Source: Myxocyprinus asiaticus
Lineage: Eukaryota; Chordata; Actinopteri; Cypriniformes; Catostomidae
Direction: 5' to 3'
DNA length: 64,000 bases
Assembly: GCF_019703515.2 (NCBI RefSeq)
Contig: NC_059362.1
Span: 27,239,826-27,303,825, forward strand
Shown: in pieces, positions 1-58,480 of the stretch
Numbering within the stretch: the first letter of the stretch is position 1
How the letters are laid out: every line of letters begins with the position of its first letter
Notes under the pieces: model-generated
Told to the model about the DNA's origin: nothing
Database searches by the model: none
What the model saw: only the letters and a program-made list of their open reading frames with translations
Translations under genes and position numbers: made by a program

Positions 1-1890
1 AAGCATATAGTACTGAAACAGTAAACATACAGTTTTAACAAGGCATGGCAGCCCCTCAGTACACTAGAGCAGAAGGGAAAAAAAACATTGACTTACCATA
101 TATTTGGTGAAACTTCACTTGGTGCAGAACAATCTGGAATAAAATTAAACAATGCAACAATCCCCTCTATGCAGCCTGAACTTGTTCAGAACTTTGAATC
201 TTTGTGACAACTTCACTAAAAACAATATAGACGCAGCGTAAAGAATGAAACAGAGTTCAGGTGTCTCGACATGCGTTTTTTACCATTTGAAGTTCTTTTT
301 AACTTGACACAGTGTTTAAACAATGCCGGTCCTGCGCAAGACGCTGAAGAAACAGCGAGACACAGTGCAACAGTTAAAGACATTCGTACCTCATTTGTTT
401 ACATAGGAAAACAATGGGAAAACAGAATAGATGCGCGCAAATACACGTTTGGTGTGAACAGCTCCTAAGTCGTCTGTTCACAAGTGAGTGAGAGCGCATG
501 TGCGAAACAAGTTCAGTAGGCCTGTTTATTTTTTCATTTATAACAAACCCAAACCCGAAGTCCTACTTTAAAAACTGACCCGAACCCGGCCCGAAACCCG
601 TTAGGTTCTCGGGTCCCATCGGGCCCAGGTCGGGTTGCAGACCTCAATAAAGACATTGCCCTTGTTGGTCTTACACAATGTTAAGTGGAATCATCAGTCT
701 TTAAACAATTTTATCTTCAAGCACATCCTGGAGTGAAGCATGAGCACAATTTAAAAACATGTGTCGCCTTGGATAGTTCACAGACAGCCTGTAACAGTCT
801 GGGCTCTTCACTTCCTTCCCAGCATCAGTGGCCCAGTTGGGGATGGAAGTATTAGAGAGGCTGCCAAATGAAAACTAATAACTGTTTAGGTTTCATTACA
901 GTCCTGCTGGCTCAACAATCAACTGCCAACTCACTTCCTCTGGAGGGGGAGCAAACAAACAGTGCATCACTTTTTTGCCACTGTATGTTGCCTTTCTCAC
1001 TCTCCCAACTTTGTTTTTAAACTCAAGACATACTTAACTGAGCACAGCAGAGCTCAGAAAGATGAGAAAACTCAGATAGATGGGTTTGACATGAACAGTT
1101 GTAGATTTCTTCTTCATTTCACAATATATATATTTTTTTATTCATCATTTCTGAACAAAACTAAAGACAACATAGAAATTTCTAAACATTATTTGTCTTG
1201 TAGTGTTACTTCCCTTGCATGGAAACTCATAAATCTGATCTCCTTTATAACTCAGTTGTTTATCCTAGATAGCAATGAGATTAAATGGAGAGCAGATCAA
1301 CGAATAAAAGGAATAAAAAATAAAATTCTCAGATTTTTCTCCTGAGAAGTAGACCCAAGTAATCTCACATCAGTATAGCCACTTTTCCACTATTGGGGCT
1401 GTGCAATTCTGAGTACGATGAGTAACGGTTCCAGTAGCATTTCCACTTGAGCACTGTTTGGTATGGTACAACTTTTTAAATTATTCCCAGCCCGGATTTC
1501 TCAGCAAGGTTTGCTAACCATACTCAAGACTGAGAACTGGTGGAACGTTGTGACGTGGCGTCTCACAATTCGTAACTTGACCAGTCAGTCCATTTTCGCA
1601 GCACCACAATGGAAAAAGAAAACATAACCATGCAAGCGAGCTCCGATTGGTGCCGAATAGCATGTTTCAGCCATGGTAATCGCTCAGCTCGATGGTGGAA
1701 AAGAACATATAGTCACAAACTGTGTTCAGATTGGTCAAATAACAAAGTCTGGAGATTTCAGTATTAATTCAGACATTTCTTATCAAATTCTACCAAAAAC
1801 CAAATTTCTGGGCCATGCTGTCCACATTCATTCTTATACTTTGTATTTTTACTGTTTGTCAACTAATGTCTCATTTGTTTCTATTTTTAT
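1..1890. other. Upstream/5' intron sequence, no gene recognised
   Basis: AT-rich DNA with short open frames that lack family motifs and splice context. A (C)CCGAACC-rich stretch at 545-645 resembles the end of a dispersed DNA repeat. 1380-1480 (CCACTTTTCCACTATTGGGG) resembles a MITE terminus. I could not find the missing first coding exon of ppp4r4 here. Confidence 0.4.
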
Positions 1891-2627
1891 TAGTGCTGTC
1901 AGTCGATTAAAACTTTTAATCGCAATTAATCACATAATTTTCTGTTAATCGCGATTAATCACAGCTTTTGAAAGTGCTGAAATTTGACTTCTGTACTCCT
2001 TTTCCTGTCAAAATGCATTTATTTCCTTCTTAGGAAAGAAAACAAAACAATATGTTACAATATAATGCTTTAATGACATTTTCCAAACAAAACCTTCCAC
2101 AGTATAAAGATATAAATGCACTAAAATAGCACTAATTCAAGTAACATTGTTTCACATCGTTTCAGCAATCATGAAGCCACATTCATGATTCACTTCAGGG
2201 CATCAGCATCAAGCGCCGCTTTGATCTCCACATGAAAAACGCTTGCAGACAAAAGCGTCTTGTTCTGCGTTTTAGTGATATTTAAGACTCGCCATGCTTC
2301 TGTGTTTATTAAAATGCATGTTACTTACTGAAAAATACTTGATTTATGTCACAAGTTCCATCTAGGTATGTTATGTACAACAAATGGTGTTAAGAGCTCC
2401 TTTCCCCATCACTTTATCACTAAAACCGAATCACTGCTGTGTGTGTTTGTGGTGTGTGCGTCAGTGTAATGTCTCCGGGCGGACACATCGCAAAGGTTCC
2501 CCCCTTCCAACCAATGTTTATTCTGGTTTACGCTGTATTAACGGTAAATTTGTGATTAAGAAAAATGTATGCTTTACATTTTTTTTATTTAATCACACGC
2601 TTTAACGGGTTAATTTTGACAGCTCTA
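1891..2627. mobile_element. Non-autonomous hAT-type element with 8-bp target duplication
   Basis: The ends are TAGTGCTGTCAGTCGATTAA and, inverted, TAGAGCTGTCAAAATTAACC. The identical octamer ATTTTTAT occurs at 1883-1890 and 2628-2635, the 8-bp duplication expected of hAT transposases. Sub-terminal TTAATCGCGATTAATC-type repeats are visible. There is no transposase reading frame in the 737 bp. Confidence 0.75.
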
Positions 2628-4799
2628 ATTTTTATTTCTCTTAAGGAATTTTAAGAAAAACATATGAGACAAAGTTGATACTTACATGAAACATCTTAGA
2701 ACTCAGAACTCTCCTGAGCAATGAAAAAGCAACCTATGAGCAATAAAATGATCCTCTGGGCTGAACCCATTGTGAAGCCTTCACTCACCAGGGAAATCTA
2801 ATTACAAATGCGTGCATAGCTCTTTTTACTTTCTGACCACTTTCCAGCTAGGACCTGGCCGGAGCAAACAGAGACTCAAGGCTCGTAGGAGTGGGATTGT
2901 GTTACCAAACCCTTCAGCACCTGGTCTTTAGCTTATTATGTCTTTCTTCTCTCTATAGTTGTCAGCTGCTCTGCTGTCTGCATGGCACTGCTGTAATTTA
3001 GTGGATAAACACAGGCATTGCTAAGGTGCTGCACTTTATTGACCCTATTCCAGAAGTGCAGAAAGCATGACTACATTACTTTCTTCTTAGACAAACTTGG
3101 CAGCAGGTGAGGCTGCTTCTTGGTTATTAAATAACCCTCTGCCAACAAAAGACACTGGAGGACAACCTAACCCTGAAAAAGTAATGAATACCTGTTTATA
3201 GTTAATTATTTAGAACAACAGCACATGAGTGGCTGATAGACATAAGACTGTTCTAGGGAGAGGAGGAAATCTGTGAGGTTCACCTGCACTAATCTTCAAG
3301 TGGTTCAAATGCTTGAATGGAAAAACAGTTACAGCATGATGAAAATAAAATCTCCCTTAGACAGCATTGGTTGTACTGTATAAATAATTAATACACAGAG
3401 GGGTTTCCTTTATATTTTCATTTGTATGCCTCAAACAATTACACATTTCATCCAAGATTATATGCCAGAATTGTTTAGAAAGTTTTAAAGTTTCAAAAAG
3501 AAATTATGTTTGTTTTTCTGACTCTTTTTCGGCTTCTAAAACCAACTCAACAGTAGTCTTGGACTTTATACTGACAACTGTTGGTGCAAATGCATGCACT
3601 ATTGTTTATTTATTTGATTGAATTTCAAAACACCCTAAATAGAATAAAATAGCTTTTTCTAGGCCCTTTTATGGCTGGTGTATTCATCCCATGTGAGTGT
3701 ATATCATTTAAAAAACATTTTTGCTAAAAGTTCTATTAATTTCTTTAGGTCTAAAACTTTTTGTAAGTAAAAAAAAGTTATTTTAAAGAGCTTCTGTCAA
3801 TTACAGAAATTCAAACAAGGCCTCCATAATGGCCGGTTATTGTACATGAATGTAGATAGCCATTCATATAGAGCTTGAGGTGACAAGGAAAACCTTGAGA
3901 CAAGATAATGTGCCTAAAAGGCAAAATTACCAGTTTTTCATTCAGTGTGATGTCAAAGCAGTAGTTTGGTGGCTCTTAAAGCATTACATTTACATTTAAG
4001 GCATTTAACAGATGCTCTTATCCAGATGGACTTTAAAAAAATGCTTTAGCTTCACATAGAAGTCCGTTGTGATCAACAGATGTTAGACATACAATTTAGA
4101 ACAATATATTCAAGGAAAGTAGTGCTTCCTGTACAAATACAATCAAGTGCTAACTAATACTAATACAACTAAATGGAAAAAATAAACCTAATACAGATAA
4201 AACCTAGTGCAAAGACAAGCCAAGATTTATTTTGTATTAATCCAAGCATTGTTGAAAAAGATTGTGAGGGTTTCTGGTATTCTCACATGTAGTAAAATTT
4301 GATTCCATGGAGAGAAAAGTGCTTAGTCCTACTGGATGTGCTCAAGGTGAGGGTGTGACAAGACTTGCCAAGGTGGTTAGTGGCAGTGGGTGAGTTGTGG
4401 GTTTAGGCACAGTTTCAGAAGAAGGGATTCACTTTGCTTGAAATTAGATGTTCTCTCTTTTCCCCATGAGTCTGCTGAAACCATGTCATTTAAGTGAAGA
4501 CATTGACAATGGAAAAGAGGTCAACAAAGACTTTTAAGAACTGTTTAGGAACTAAAAAAAGACATGGACCTAGACAAGGGTATGGACATATGCCATGTCA
4601 TTCAAATTTTTGGTCAGAATGTTCTGACTCTTTGCAGCTGTCAAGATTTTAGTTAATCTTTTTGTTTTTGGTTTCTGACAAAGCTGGTAGTTTTACAATA
4701 TGTCATCATTTGATGTTATTTATATCAGCATTTGAACAGAATTCCAGAATTCATAGAAACTATCAGCCATATTTCTGTGTTGGTCTGTCTCATCTTCAG
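2628..4799. other. Intron or upstream sequence with one dispersed fish repeat
   Basis: There are no coding motifs. Around 3985-4050 the sequence ACATTTACATTTAAGGCATT, followed by CAGATGCTCTTATCCAG, matches a very common dispersed teleost repeat (the 'cagacgcttttatccaaagcgactta' type). The remainder looks like unique AT-rich intron leading into the polypyrimidine acceptor of the exon at 4800. Confidence 0.4.
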
Positions 4800-52132
<47,333 letters not shown>

Positions 52133-52760
52133 CTACCACTTTGCCTGGCAGTTTCTGACTTAAAGCATATAACTTTCCTTGTAACTGGGCTTGAAGAAGG
52201 AGCTCATGGCCCACTGACATCCATTCTGCAGCAGCATTATCCCCCCTTTTATTGTGTCCTGTCTCCTCTATACCAGAAACAGAAAGGTCTGCATTGATCC
52301 ATCTCTGCCTTATTTCACACAAAAATACACCAATTGTCATAAAATGAAAACAAGAGTTGAGGAGTAATTAAATGTATTTAATTTACTGCCTCATTATTTA
52401 GTTTCTTGTATTATAGCATGCTGTGCAAATTCTCTGTTTTATATTTTTGAAGTGGCTAAGAGAAAAAGAAGCACTATGTATTTTTATGATTGACCGCCTC
52501 CTTAAAGAGTTCTGGAACTCTTCATCCGATCCTACCAATGAAACTGTGCCTGGTGTTGCTTAGCACCTGACTTATTAATGCCAACATGTTAGTACCCAAT
52601 AATTTCAATTCATGTTGAATATGATGTGCTTGAGTTTCACTTCTCAATGAGCGAGAAGGCAAACAGAAGCACAAAGAAAGTTACTTGACAAGATGACAAG
52701 ACATGTAACACTATACTTTGTGAGTTACACACCAATAAACCTCTTAAATCAACCATTTAA
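52133..52760 (+). other. ppp4r4: ppp4r4 3' untranslated region
   Basis: AT-rich sequence directly after the TGA at 52130-52132. A polyadenylation signal AATAAA lies at 52734-52739, so a 3' end near 52760 is the simplest reading. A second AATAAA near 53288 sits inside a TTAA-flanked repeat and is less likely. The exact cleavage site is inference. Confidence 0.5.
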
Positions 52761-52873
52761 ATCACTATACATTTACATTTGTTTTCTTGTATACTAAAAA
52801 ATACACTTGCATACAAAACTGTGCATATTGTGTTGTGACTATATTATACTAATGCTCTTTTATTTCATATTAA

Positions 52874-53222
52874 AGGTGCACTCAGTGATTTTTTGCTGCT
52901 AAGCTTTTCAAAGTTAGAAATAGTAATAGTAGAATAGCGTTTTTGAATATAGTTGAAAATGATGTTCACTCACATCAGTCTTAAAGAAAAAGCTGATTTA
53001 TTCTGCATATGGTGTTGCAGTGATATTAATGAGCACTGTCGAAATCTTACTCTCTATTTTTTTTTTTTTTACATTTTATAACAGAATTACATCAAACTGA
53101 ATTGTATAATTTTTTTAACCAAATTAAATTAAAATTAAAATATTTATTTTTTTATTACTTAATTTTATTAAAGATTACTCAAATCAGTTTGAGTTAGGAA
53201 ACTGAAATGTGTAAACTAAAAA

Positions 53223-53256
<34 letters not shown>

Positions 53257-53470
53257 ATAATGAGCCGAATGTTGCTTATTTTATCTCAATAAACCCCTGA
53301 AATTGAACACCTTTACATGCAAAAATATATTAATCATGGCTGACTGCAAATAGCATATTTCTACAATGGCCGAATGGTAATGGTAAATGTGAACTTAAGA
53401 AAAATTTGAAAATGCATCTACGCCGCTAGGTGTCAGTGCAACATAAACATGAATATTACTAAGTGCACCT
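52874..53470. mobile_element. TTAA-flanked DNA element downstream of ppp4r4
   Basis: TTAA(52870-52873)-AGGTGCACTCAGTGA ... TACTAAGTGCACCT-TTAA(53471-53474). ~600 bp, AT-rich, no transposase. It includes a 27-base T run at 53226-53252. Confidence 0.65.
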
Positions 53471-53623
53471 TTAAAGAAAACTACTCTGTTATTTTGTGTA
53501 GATGAACATTAAATTTAATTTAAGTTGGTTATCCAAGCAAAACAAATTGTGAGGACTTGACATAAGTAATTGTATGGGTGAGAAGTAGACTGTAATCGTG
53601 GTAGGTAGTTTTTCAATACATTA

Positions 53624-53785
53624 TTAATTCTTGGTTGGGTCAACCACTCGTCCTATGTAGAGGATGCATTTTATGGTCTCATGGTAGAAGACGAAAAGGA
53701 AGGGTTGGTTGAAAGTGAGCCTCGGTGGAAGAGGGGTCATGAAGAGATTGCTAGAGGCGTCGGCCACGGTGACCTCCTGTACTAC
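53624..53785 (-). pseudogene. Serpin last exon (reactive-loop region and C-terminus), hinge missing
   Basis: It begins after TTCCAG with VVQEVTVADASSNLFM and ends NQPFLFVFYHETIKCILYIG, RVVDPTKN and TAA at 53626-53624. The C-terminal strand s4B/s5B signature (QPFLFV.YHE...GRVVDP) is diagnostic for serpins. Between the s5A start and the QPF motif there are about ten fewer residues than in alpha-1-antitrypsin-type serpins, and the Gly/Thr/Ala-rich hinge is absent. Loop insertion would therefore not be expected even if the exon were translated. Confidence 0.85.
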
Positions 53786-54204
53786 CTGGAACCAGGGGGG
53801 CATAGGTCAATGTATGCTCATAATTAATTAACATAGAGTCAGTAAGCTCACCATGCAGTAAGCCTATCCTCCTATCAAGTGATAAATGTTCACCGCAGTC
53901 ATATATCATATCTTTCACCACCATTTTGTATAATGTATATACACAATTCTGTTTTTGAGAATTATTGATTCTGAATATTGAAATAAATTCAGAAAATTGG
54001 GTGACACTTTATTTTACAGTGTAATTACTATGTAATACTAATGTACTTAGTAAATATTTTGCAGAGCTGCTTGTACTTAAAATAGTAACGTACTATGTGT
54101 TACTGAACATTTCTGAAAACATTACCCTGTTCCATCACTGGCATGCTCCTGGTTATCTCAATTTTAGTCACAATCATGTCGTGTAACCACTGATAGACAT
54201 GAAA

Positions 54205-54620
54205 TACAGCACTGTGAAAACATTTTAGGCATTAGTGAAAAATGTTTTGTGAGGATCTTTTAAAAAATAGTGCCATGGATCATTTTTATTTATCAGTTAA
54301 CTTTATACAAAGTGCAGTAAACATAAACAATTTATTTAAAAAAAATATTTAAAATTATTTGGTGTGACCACCCTATGCCTTTATAACAGCACCAATTCTC
54401 ATTTGTCCACTTGCACACAGTTTTTCAAGGTTGTTGGCAGAAAGGTTGTTCCAAGCATCTTGGAAATCTTGCCACCATTCTATGTATTTAAGCTGTCTCA
54501 ATTGCTTCCGTCTCTTCATGTCCTACCATCTGTTGTAGGGTTCTTTGTTCTACTTCTATTCTAGTCTATTTGCAAAAGGAATGTTTGTCCTATTGATAAA
54601 GCATAAAATATAAAATAACC
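54205..54620. mobile_element. Tc1/mariner-like remnant
   Basis: AGCACTGTGAAAACATTTTA, then GTGTGACCACCCTATGCCTT, CACAGTTTTTCAAGGTTGTT and GGTTGTTCCAAGCATCTTGG. This matches the conserved left arm of a fish Tc1-type element in shortened form. Transposase absent. Confidence 0.55.
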
Positions 54621-54831
54621 ACAAGACAAATGTTTTGTGAAACATGTAATGTGCCTCTTCTGCACAGTCCTTTATGCAGTGACAGTGATATGAAGATGAC
54701 AAAATCTTCACAATCATGTCCATTCAACACCCAAAATGTGTCATTACCTTCTTATATATTCTATTCTTTCACTTTTGTCATGTCATTATCTTTGTTTATC
54801 CTAACCCCCATTAGTGTAAATAATCTCTTAT

Positions 54832-54979
54832 CTCTGACAGATTCAGGCCGGCTTCGGTGCTGATTCTAGACAGGTCTGCACTGTTCTTGAAGATCTCTTT
54901 AATGCCCAGACTGGGCAGACACTTACTCAGTGAATAAGACTTCTTCAGTGAAAATCTGGGCAAGTGAACTTCCAACTTC
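54832..54979 (-). pseudogene. Serpin exon 3, open frame but mutated splice donor
   Basis: Exactly 148 nt, the canonical length of this clade-A exon. One base completes a codon, then 49 codons follow including KLEVHLPRFSLKKSYSL and LPSLGIKEIF. The acceptor (CTCTCTCTTCAG) is good. After the final GAG the sequence is ATAAGA where GTAAGA is expected, so a G-to-A change would abolish the donor. The exon itself has no stop. Confidence 0.85.
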
Positions 54980-55259
54980 CTGAAGAGAGAGACAAACTTG
55001 ATCTTTTGTAGATTTGAAACAAAAAATTGTCTCAGAAAACAACAACAACAGAATTTTGCCTTATATGGTTTTAAGTTGCTTGTTTATACAGGGTGACTAT
55101 ATACAGTACTGTGTTAAAATTATAGTTCCCAAACAGGTTACTCACAAATTAAAACTGTGTGTCGAATTATTCACCCTCGTGTTTTTCAGAAACGTGCAGC
55201 ACTTTGGGTCAACTTCTATTTCTTTTAAATGTGTTATATAAATAAACCTTGACTTGACT

Positions 55260-55487
55260 TGTCATTTCAAAATCTTTACGACTTTCTTTCTTCCATGAAA
55301 CAAAAAGGGAGATGTTAGACTTGGTGTTAGCCTGTCACCATTTGCTTTCACTGTATGGAAGGCCAACATTTTGCCTAGTATCTCTTTTTGTGTTCTGTGG
55401 AACTAAGAAAGTCGTACAGGTTTGGAACCACATAAGGGTGTCCAAATGATGATAAAACTTTCATTTTTAGGTGAACTATCCCTTTAA
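55260..55487. mobile_element. Angel-like MITE, left end missing
   Basis: ACGACTTTCTTTCTTCCATG ... TTTAGGTGAACTATCCCTTTAA with TTAA at 55484-55487. Confidence 0.6.
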
Positions 55488-55799
55488 GTATGCAATACGA
55501 TTGCTCACTTTGGCTGCTCAGCATGTGTTTGATGTAGATTTTACTAATTTAATAAATCCATTCATATCGCATTGATTTGTTCCCTTCCAAAGTGACTATT
55601 TGCACCCTGGTGTAAATAATACCTGCCACACAGCACAGCTATTTGCACCCCAATAGTCTATTGGAAACAAAAATGTACTAAAACTGCGTTGTAAGGGTCG
55701 CTTCAGTTGCGTGTAACCCCGACCCGGGTTCGATTCTGTGTTTGTCACTCTTTTTCCCATTCTGTTTCCTGACTCCTCTTTTAATATTTTCTTTAATAC

Positions 55800-55990
55800 T
55801 ATATATAATTTTACTATGGTAATATTTGGTAAGCATGTTCTTTTGGTGGAAACCATAGATTTGATGCAATTAACCATGGCGTTATATGGTGTATATACAG
55901 TAACCATGTTTAATTTTGTGGTTACTATGATTTAACTACAAAATGCCATGGTGATACTATGGTTACTGTAGTAAAACCATGGTTAATTTT
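55800..55990. repeat. CCATGG-rich palindromic repeat
   Basis: Repeated AACCATGG, CCATGGTGATACTATGGTT and AAACCATGGTTAATTTT words in both orientations, similar to 35098-35225. Confidence 0.5.
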
Positions 55991-56204
55991 TGTAAAGGAA
56001 GGTTAGGGTTAGGGGTATGGGTTAGTGTGTCTATAGGACTCACGATAAACACAATAAACGTGCTGCAGTGATGCCCCTATACTGTATGTAGTATTTAATT
56101 AGGGGTGCAAATAATCTTTGCCACCAATTGCACAAGGGTGCAAATAGCATCTGCCTTTTTTTCTTTATATAATGTACATACAACGTGAAAGATTGATTAC
56201 ATGA

Positions 56205-56475
56205 CTCCTTTTCAGCTTTGCAACCCATCAACGGAATACATCACCAGTTATGGCCTCATCAGTGTGGGTGTAATCCACATCTTCATCTGGAAGGACAAGC
56301 ATGGCAATGCCCTCTGCACAGGCCAGTTTCAGAATGCCAACCTTTAGTGTGGGGTCATAGGTAAGGTAGTATTTATCTGAACGGAGCATCATTGGTTCTT
56401 GTACAATGTTATACTTGTTTACACAGTAACGCTCCTCTTGGGTGAAGCTCACACTGAATGGTTGCAACCACTGGC
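56205..56475 (-). pseudogene. Serpin exon 2 remnant with in-frame stop
   Basis: After an acceptor AG at 56477-56476 the exon reads GQWLQPFSVSFTQEERY, then VQEPMMLRSDKYYL and LPDEDVDYTHTDEAITGDVF. This is the typical serpin s3A-to-s2C region. A TGA at 56230-56228 sits where a helix residue before WVAKLK is expected. The exon is 271 nt if it ends at the phase-conserved place, the usual length for this serpin exon. No GT lies exactly at that border, so the donor may also be damaged. Confidence 0.85.
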
Positions 56476-56559
56476 CTGATATCTTTACACATTTACTATT
56501 CAAAGCATATATTAACTAATGTTAATGTATTTTCTTTGCAACTGGCACATGAAATACAA

Positions 56560-56871
56560 AAGGGATAGTTCACACAAAAATAAAAATTCTGTCATCATTT
56601 ACTCACCCTCATGTTTTTTCAAACCTGTATGACTTACTTTCTTCTGTGGAGCAAAAAAAGAGATATGCATAATGGGCTAACAGCATCAGTTGCCATTCAC
56701 TTTCATTACATCTTTTTTCCATATAATAAAAGTGATTCGTGACTGAGGCTGTCAGTCCCTAACATTTTGCCTAACATCTCTTTTTGTGTTTCGAAGAAGA
56801 AATGGGTTTTAAACAACATGAGGGTGAGTCAATTATACGAATTAACATTTTTAGGTGAACTATCCCTTTAA
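56560..56871. mobile_element. Angel-like MITE in serpin intron 1
   Basis: AGGGATAGTTCACACAAAAA, TCTGTCATCATTTACTCACC ... AGGTGAACTATCCCTTTAA, with TTAA at 56868-56871. It lies between serpin exons 1 and 2. Confidence 0.7.
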
Positions 56872-56906
56872 GATCAAATGTTATCATGTTCCTGTTTTTC
56901 TCTCAC

Positions 56907-57446
56907 CTGTAAAAAAAACTGTGCTGATTAACCTCGCCATGCTTTGCGGATCTACAGGGTCCACCACCTCTTTGACCTTGTCTCCTGTTCGGCCTCTTAC
57001 ATAGTCATCTGTGGCTATCTGTCCATTGGCATAATTCACATTTTAATCATCTGCATCATAAAACAGCTTAACCCGGATACTGAAGCTGGCATCTGCCTGG
57101 ATCTGTTGGCTTGTGAAGAGGCCAGTGGCCTGGATCTGAGCAGTAGTCTTCCTCAGCTGCAGGAGTAGTTCTTGAATCCTTTCTGGCAGTCCATCTTTCT
57201 CCATCGAGGCCACACCTATATCCTCTAGCAGCTCGGTGTGAGAAGTCCCACCAGCCCCTGCGGCTAATGTGGCTAGGCCAAAGGTAGCCCCCATGGTCGA
57301 AATCCCTATATTGTCATCACTTGAGCTTGCAATCTTGCTGTAAAGCCGGGGTAGCAAAGTCTGCATTCCTGGTGGCAAGCTCTTCCATGTCTGTGGTTTG
57401 GCCAAGAACACACAGAGCAAGGAACCATGAGGGAAAGGATGCCCAT
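56907..57446 (-). pseudogene. Serpin exon 1 remnant (signal peptide, helices A-F region)
   Basis: It starts at ATG 57446-57444 with a hydrophobic signal-like stretch (MGILSLMV, then LLCVFLAK in the next frame). It continues as EELATRNADFAT in a third frame, then RLYSKIASSSDDNIG back in the second. The last shift is an extra C in a CCCC run near the start of RLYSK. The frame then runs through MGATFGLATLAAGAGGTSHT and VKLFYDADD to a TAA at 57045-57043. It resumes in the same frame as YANGQIATDDYVRGRTGDKVKE up to FFTG. The donor at 56906 (GTGAGA) is still good. Three frame changes and a stop in one exon show that it does not code for protein. Confidence 0.85.
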
Positions 57447-57954
57447 CTTCAAAACTTCACTGGTGCTGTTTGTGCTTTCATGAAAAATAATTAAATGCAT
57501 TTTTATTTTATATGAACCAAACACAGCTATACAGTATAACATCATATAGACATCATATAGGTGTCATGCAATTACGATATAATATACAGTAATTATATAA
57601 TACATCATTAATAATACAAAGTACATGAGAGCTTACAATGGAAAAATATTTTTGTAAGATGTTTAGTAACTGATCCATTAGCATGATTCTGAACTTTGCA
57701 CTTTTGACAGGTCGCAGCTTTATACTTTCCATACAACATTAAAACAACACATGATTTGCTCGTTTGCAGTTTGATTAATGTCTTAATGACATGGTCTCTT
57801 TGTTGCAAAAACTAATTTAGGATATTTTACAGTTTGCAAAACCAAAGGGTAGATATTACCTACTTTCAGAAGAATGCTGATGAAGCAGCCCGTTATGTAA
57901 TGGCTGTCATTCTCATCACTGCCAAAAATAACAGTTTCCTTAACCCTTGTGCGT

Positions 57955-58480
57955 CAATAAAAATAAGTTACTCAGAGGTCCTTCGAGGACAAAAACTGCC
58001 ATATTAATATTATATATTAATATTATTTTCCACTTTCAATGAGTTAATTGTTTTAACCAACATCAGTCCTGATCGTAACTTCCAAATATTCATTCATTTT
58101 CAGGATTGTAACACTTTAAAGTTTGTTTATATAATGCCACTCTAGTTTAAAAAAAAAACAAACAAACAAAAAAATATATATATATATATATATATGGGGG
58201 GGGGGGGGGGGGGGGGATTAAAACAGTCTGGGATATGTCAATGATTAGCAACAACATTGATTCTGATGCATTATTATTTTTTTGTGCAGTGTCAGATAAA
58301 AAAAAGTAAAAAATAACACACTCAGGACCTTAGAGGACAAAAATGTCTGTGTCAAAAAACTGCCATCAAAATATTATAGATTAATATTATTTTCCACTTT
58401 CACTGACTTAGATCTCTTAACCAACATCAGTCCTGATCATAACTACCAAATATTCATTAATATTCAGGATTGTAACCATT
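57955..58480. repeat. Local direct duplication around a simple-sequence tract
   Basis: ATTATTTTCCACTTTCAATG ... ACCAACATCAGTCCTGATCG at 58020-58080 reappears as ATTATTTTCCACTTTCACTG ... ACCAACATCAGTCCTGATCA at 58387-58440. The longer blocks starting 'aggtccttcgaggac' and 'aggaccttagaggac' align too. A (TA)n tract and 21 G (58196-58216) lie between. Confidence 0.7.

Larger units (their letters stand above)
53624..57446 (-). pseudogene. serpina10: Clade-A serpin pseudogene, serpina10-like (whole locus)
   Basis: Four exons on the - strand have the classical clade-A layout: 57446-56907, 56475-56205, 54979-54832 (148 nt) and 53785-53624. The family encodes secreted serine-protease inhibitors. The name rests on position next to ppp4r4, as in the tetrapod PPP4R4-SERPINA10 block, and is less certain than the serpin call. 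The frame is lost: exon 1 switches frame three times and has TAA at 57045-57043; exon 2 has TGA at 56230-56228; the exon 3 donor reads ATAAGA instead of GTAAGA; the last exon lacks the hinge. Sequencing error could explain one of these but hardly all. An expressed paralogue elsewhere is plausible, since cyprinids often keep duplicate loci. Confidence 0.85.

Noticed and set aside
962..1345. 127-codon open frame
   Set aside because: Low-complexity, hydrophobic/aromatic composition typical of AT-rich noncoding DNA, no splice context and no family motifs.
58196..58216. G21 run, plus G15 at 37283-37297, G12 at 30665-30676 and C18 at 48573-48590, as regulatory quadruplexes
   Set aside because: Homopolymers inside repeats or introns with no promoter context; lengths are also unreliable in assemblies.
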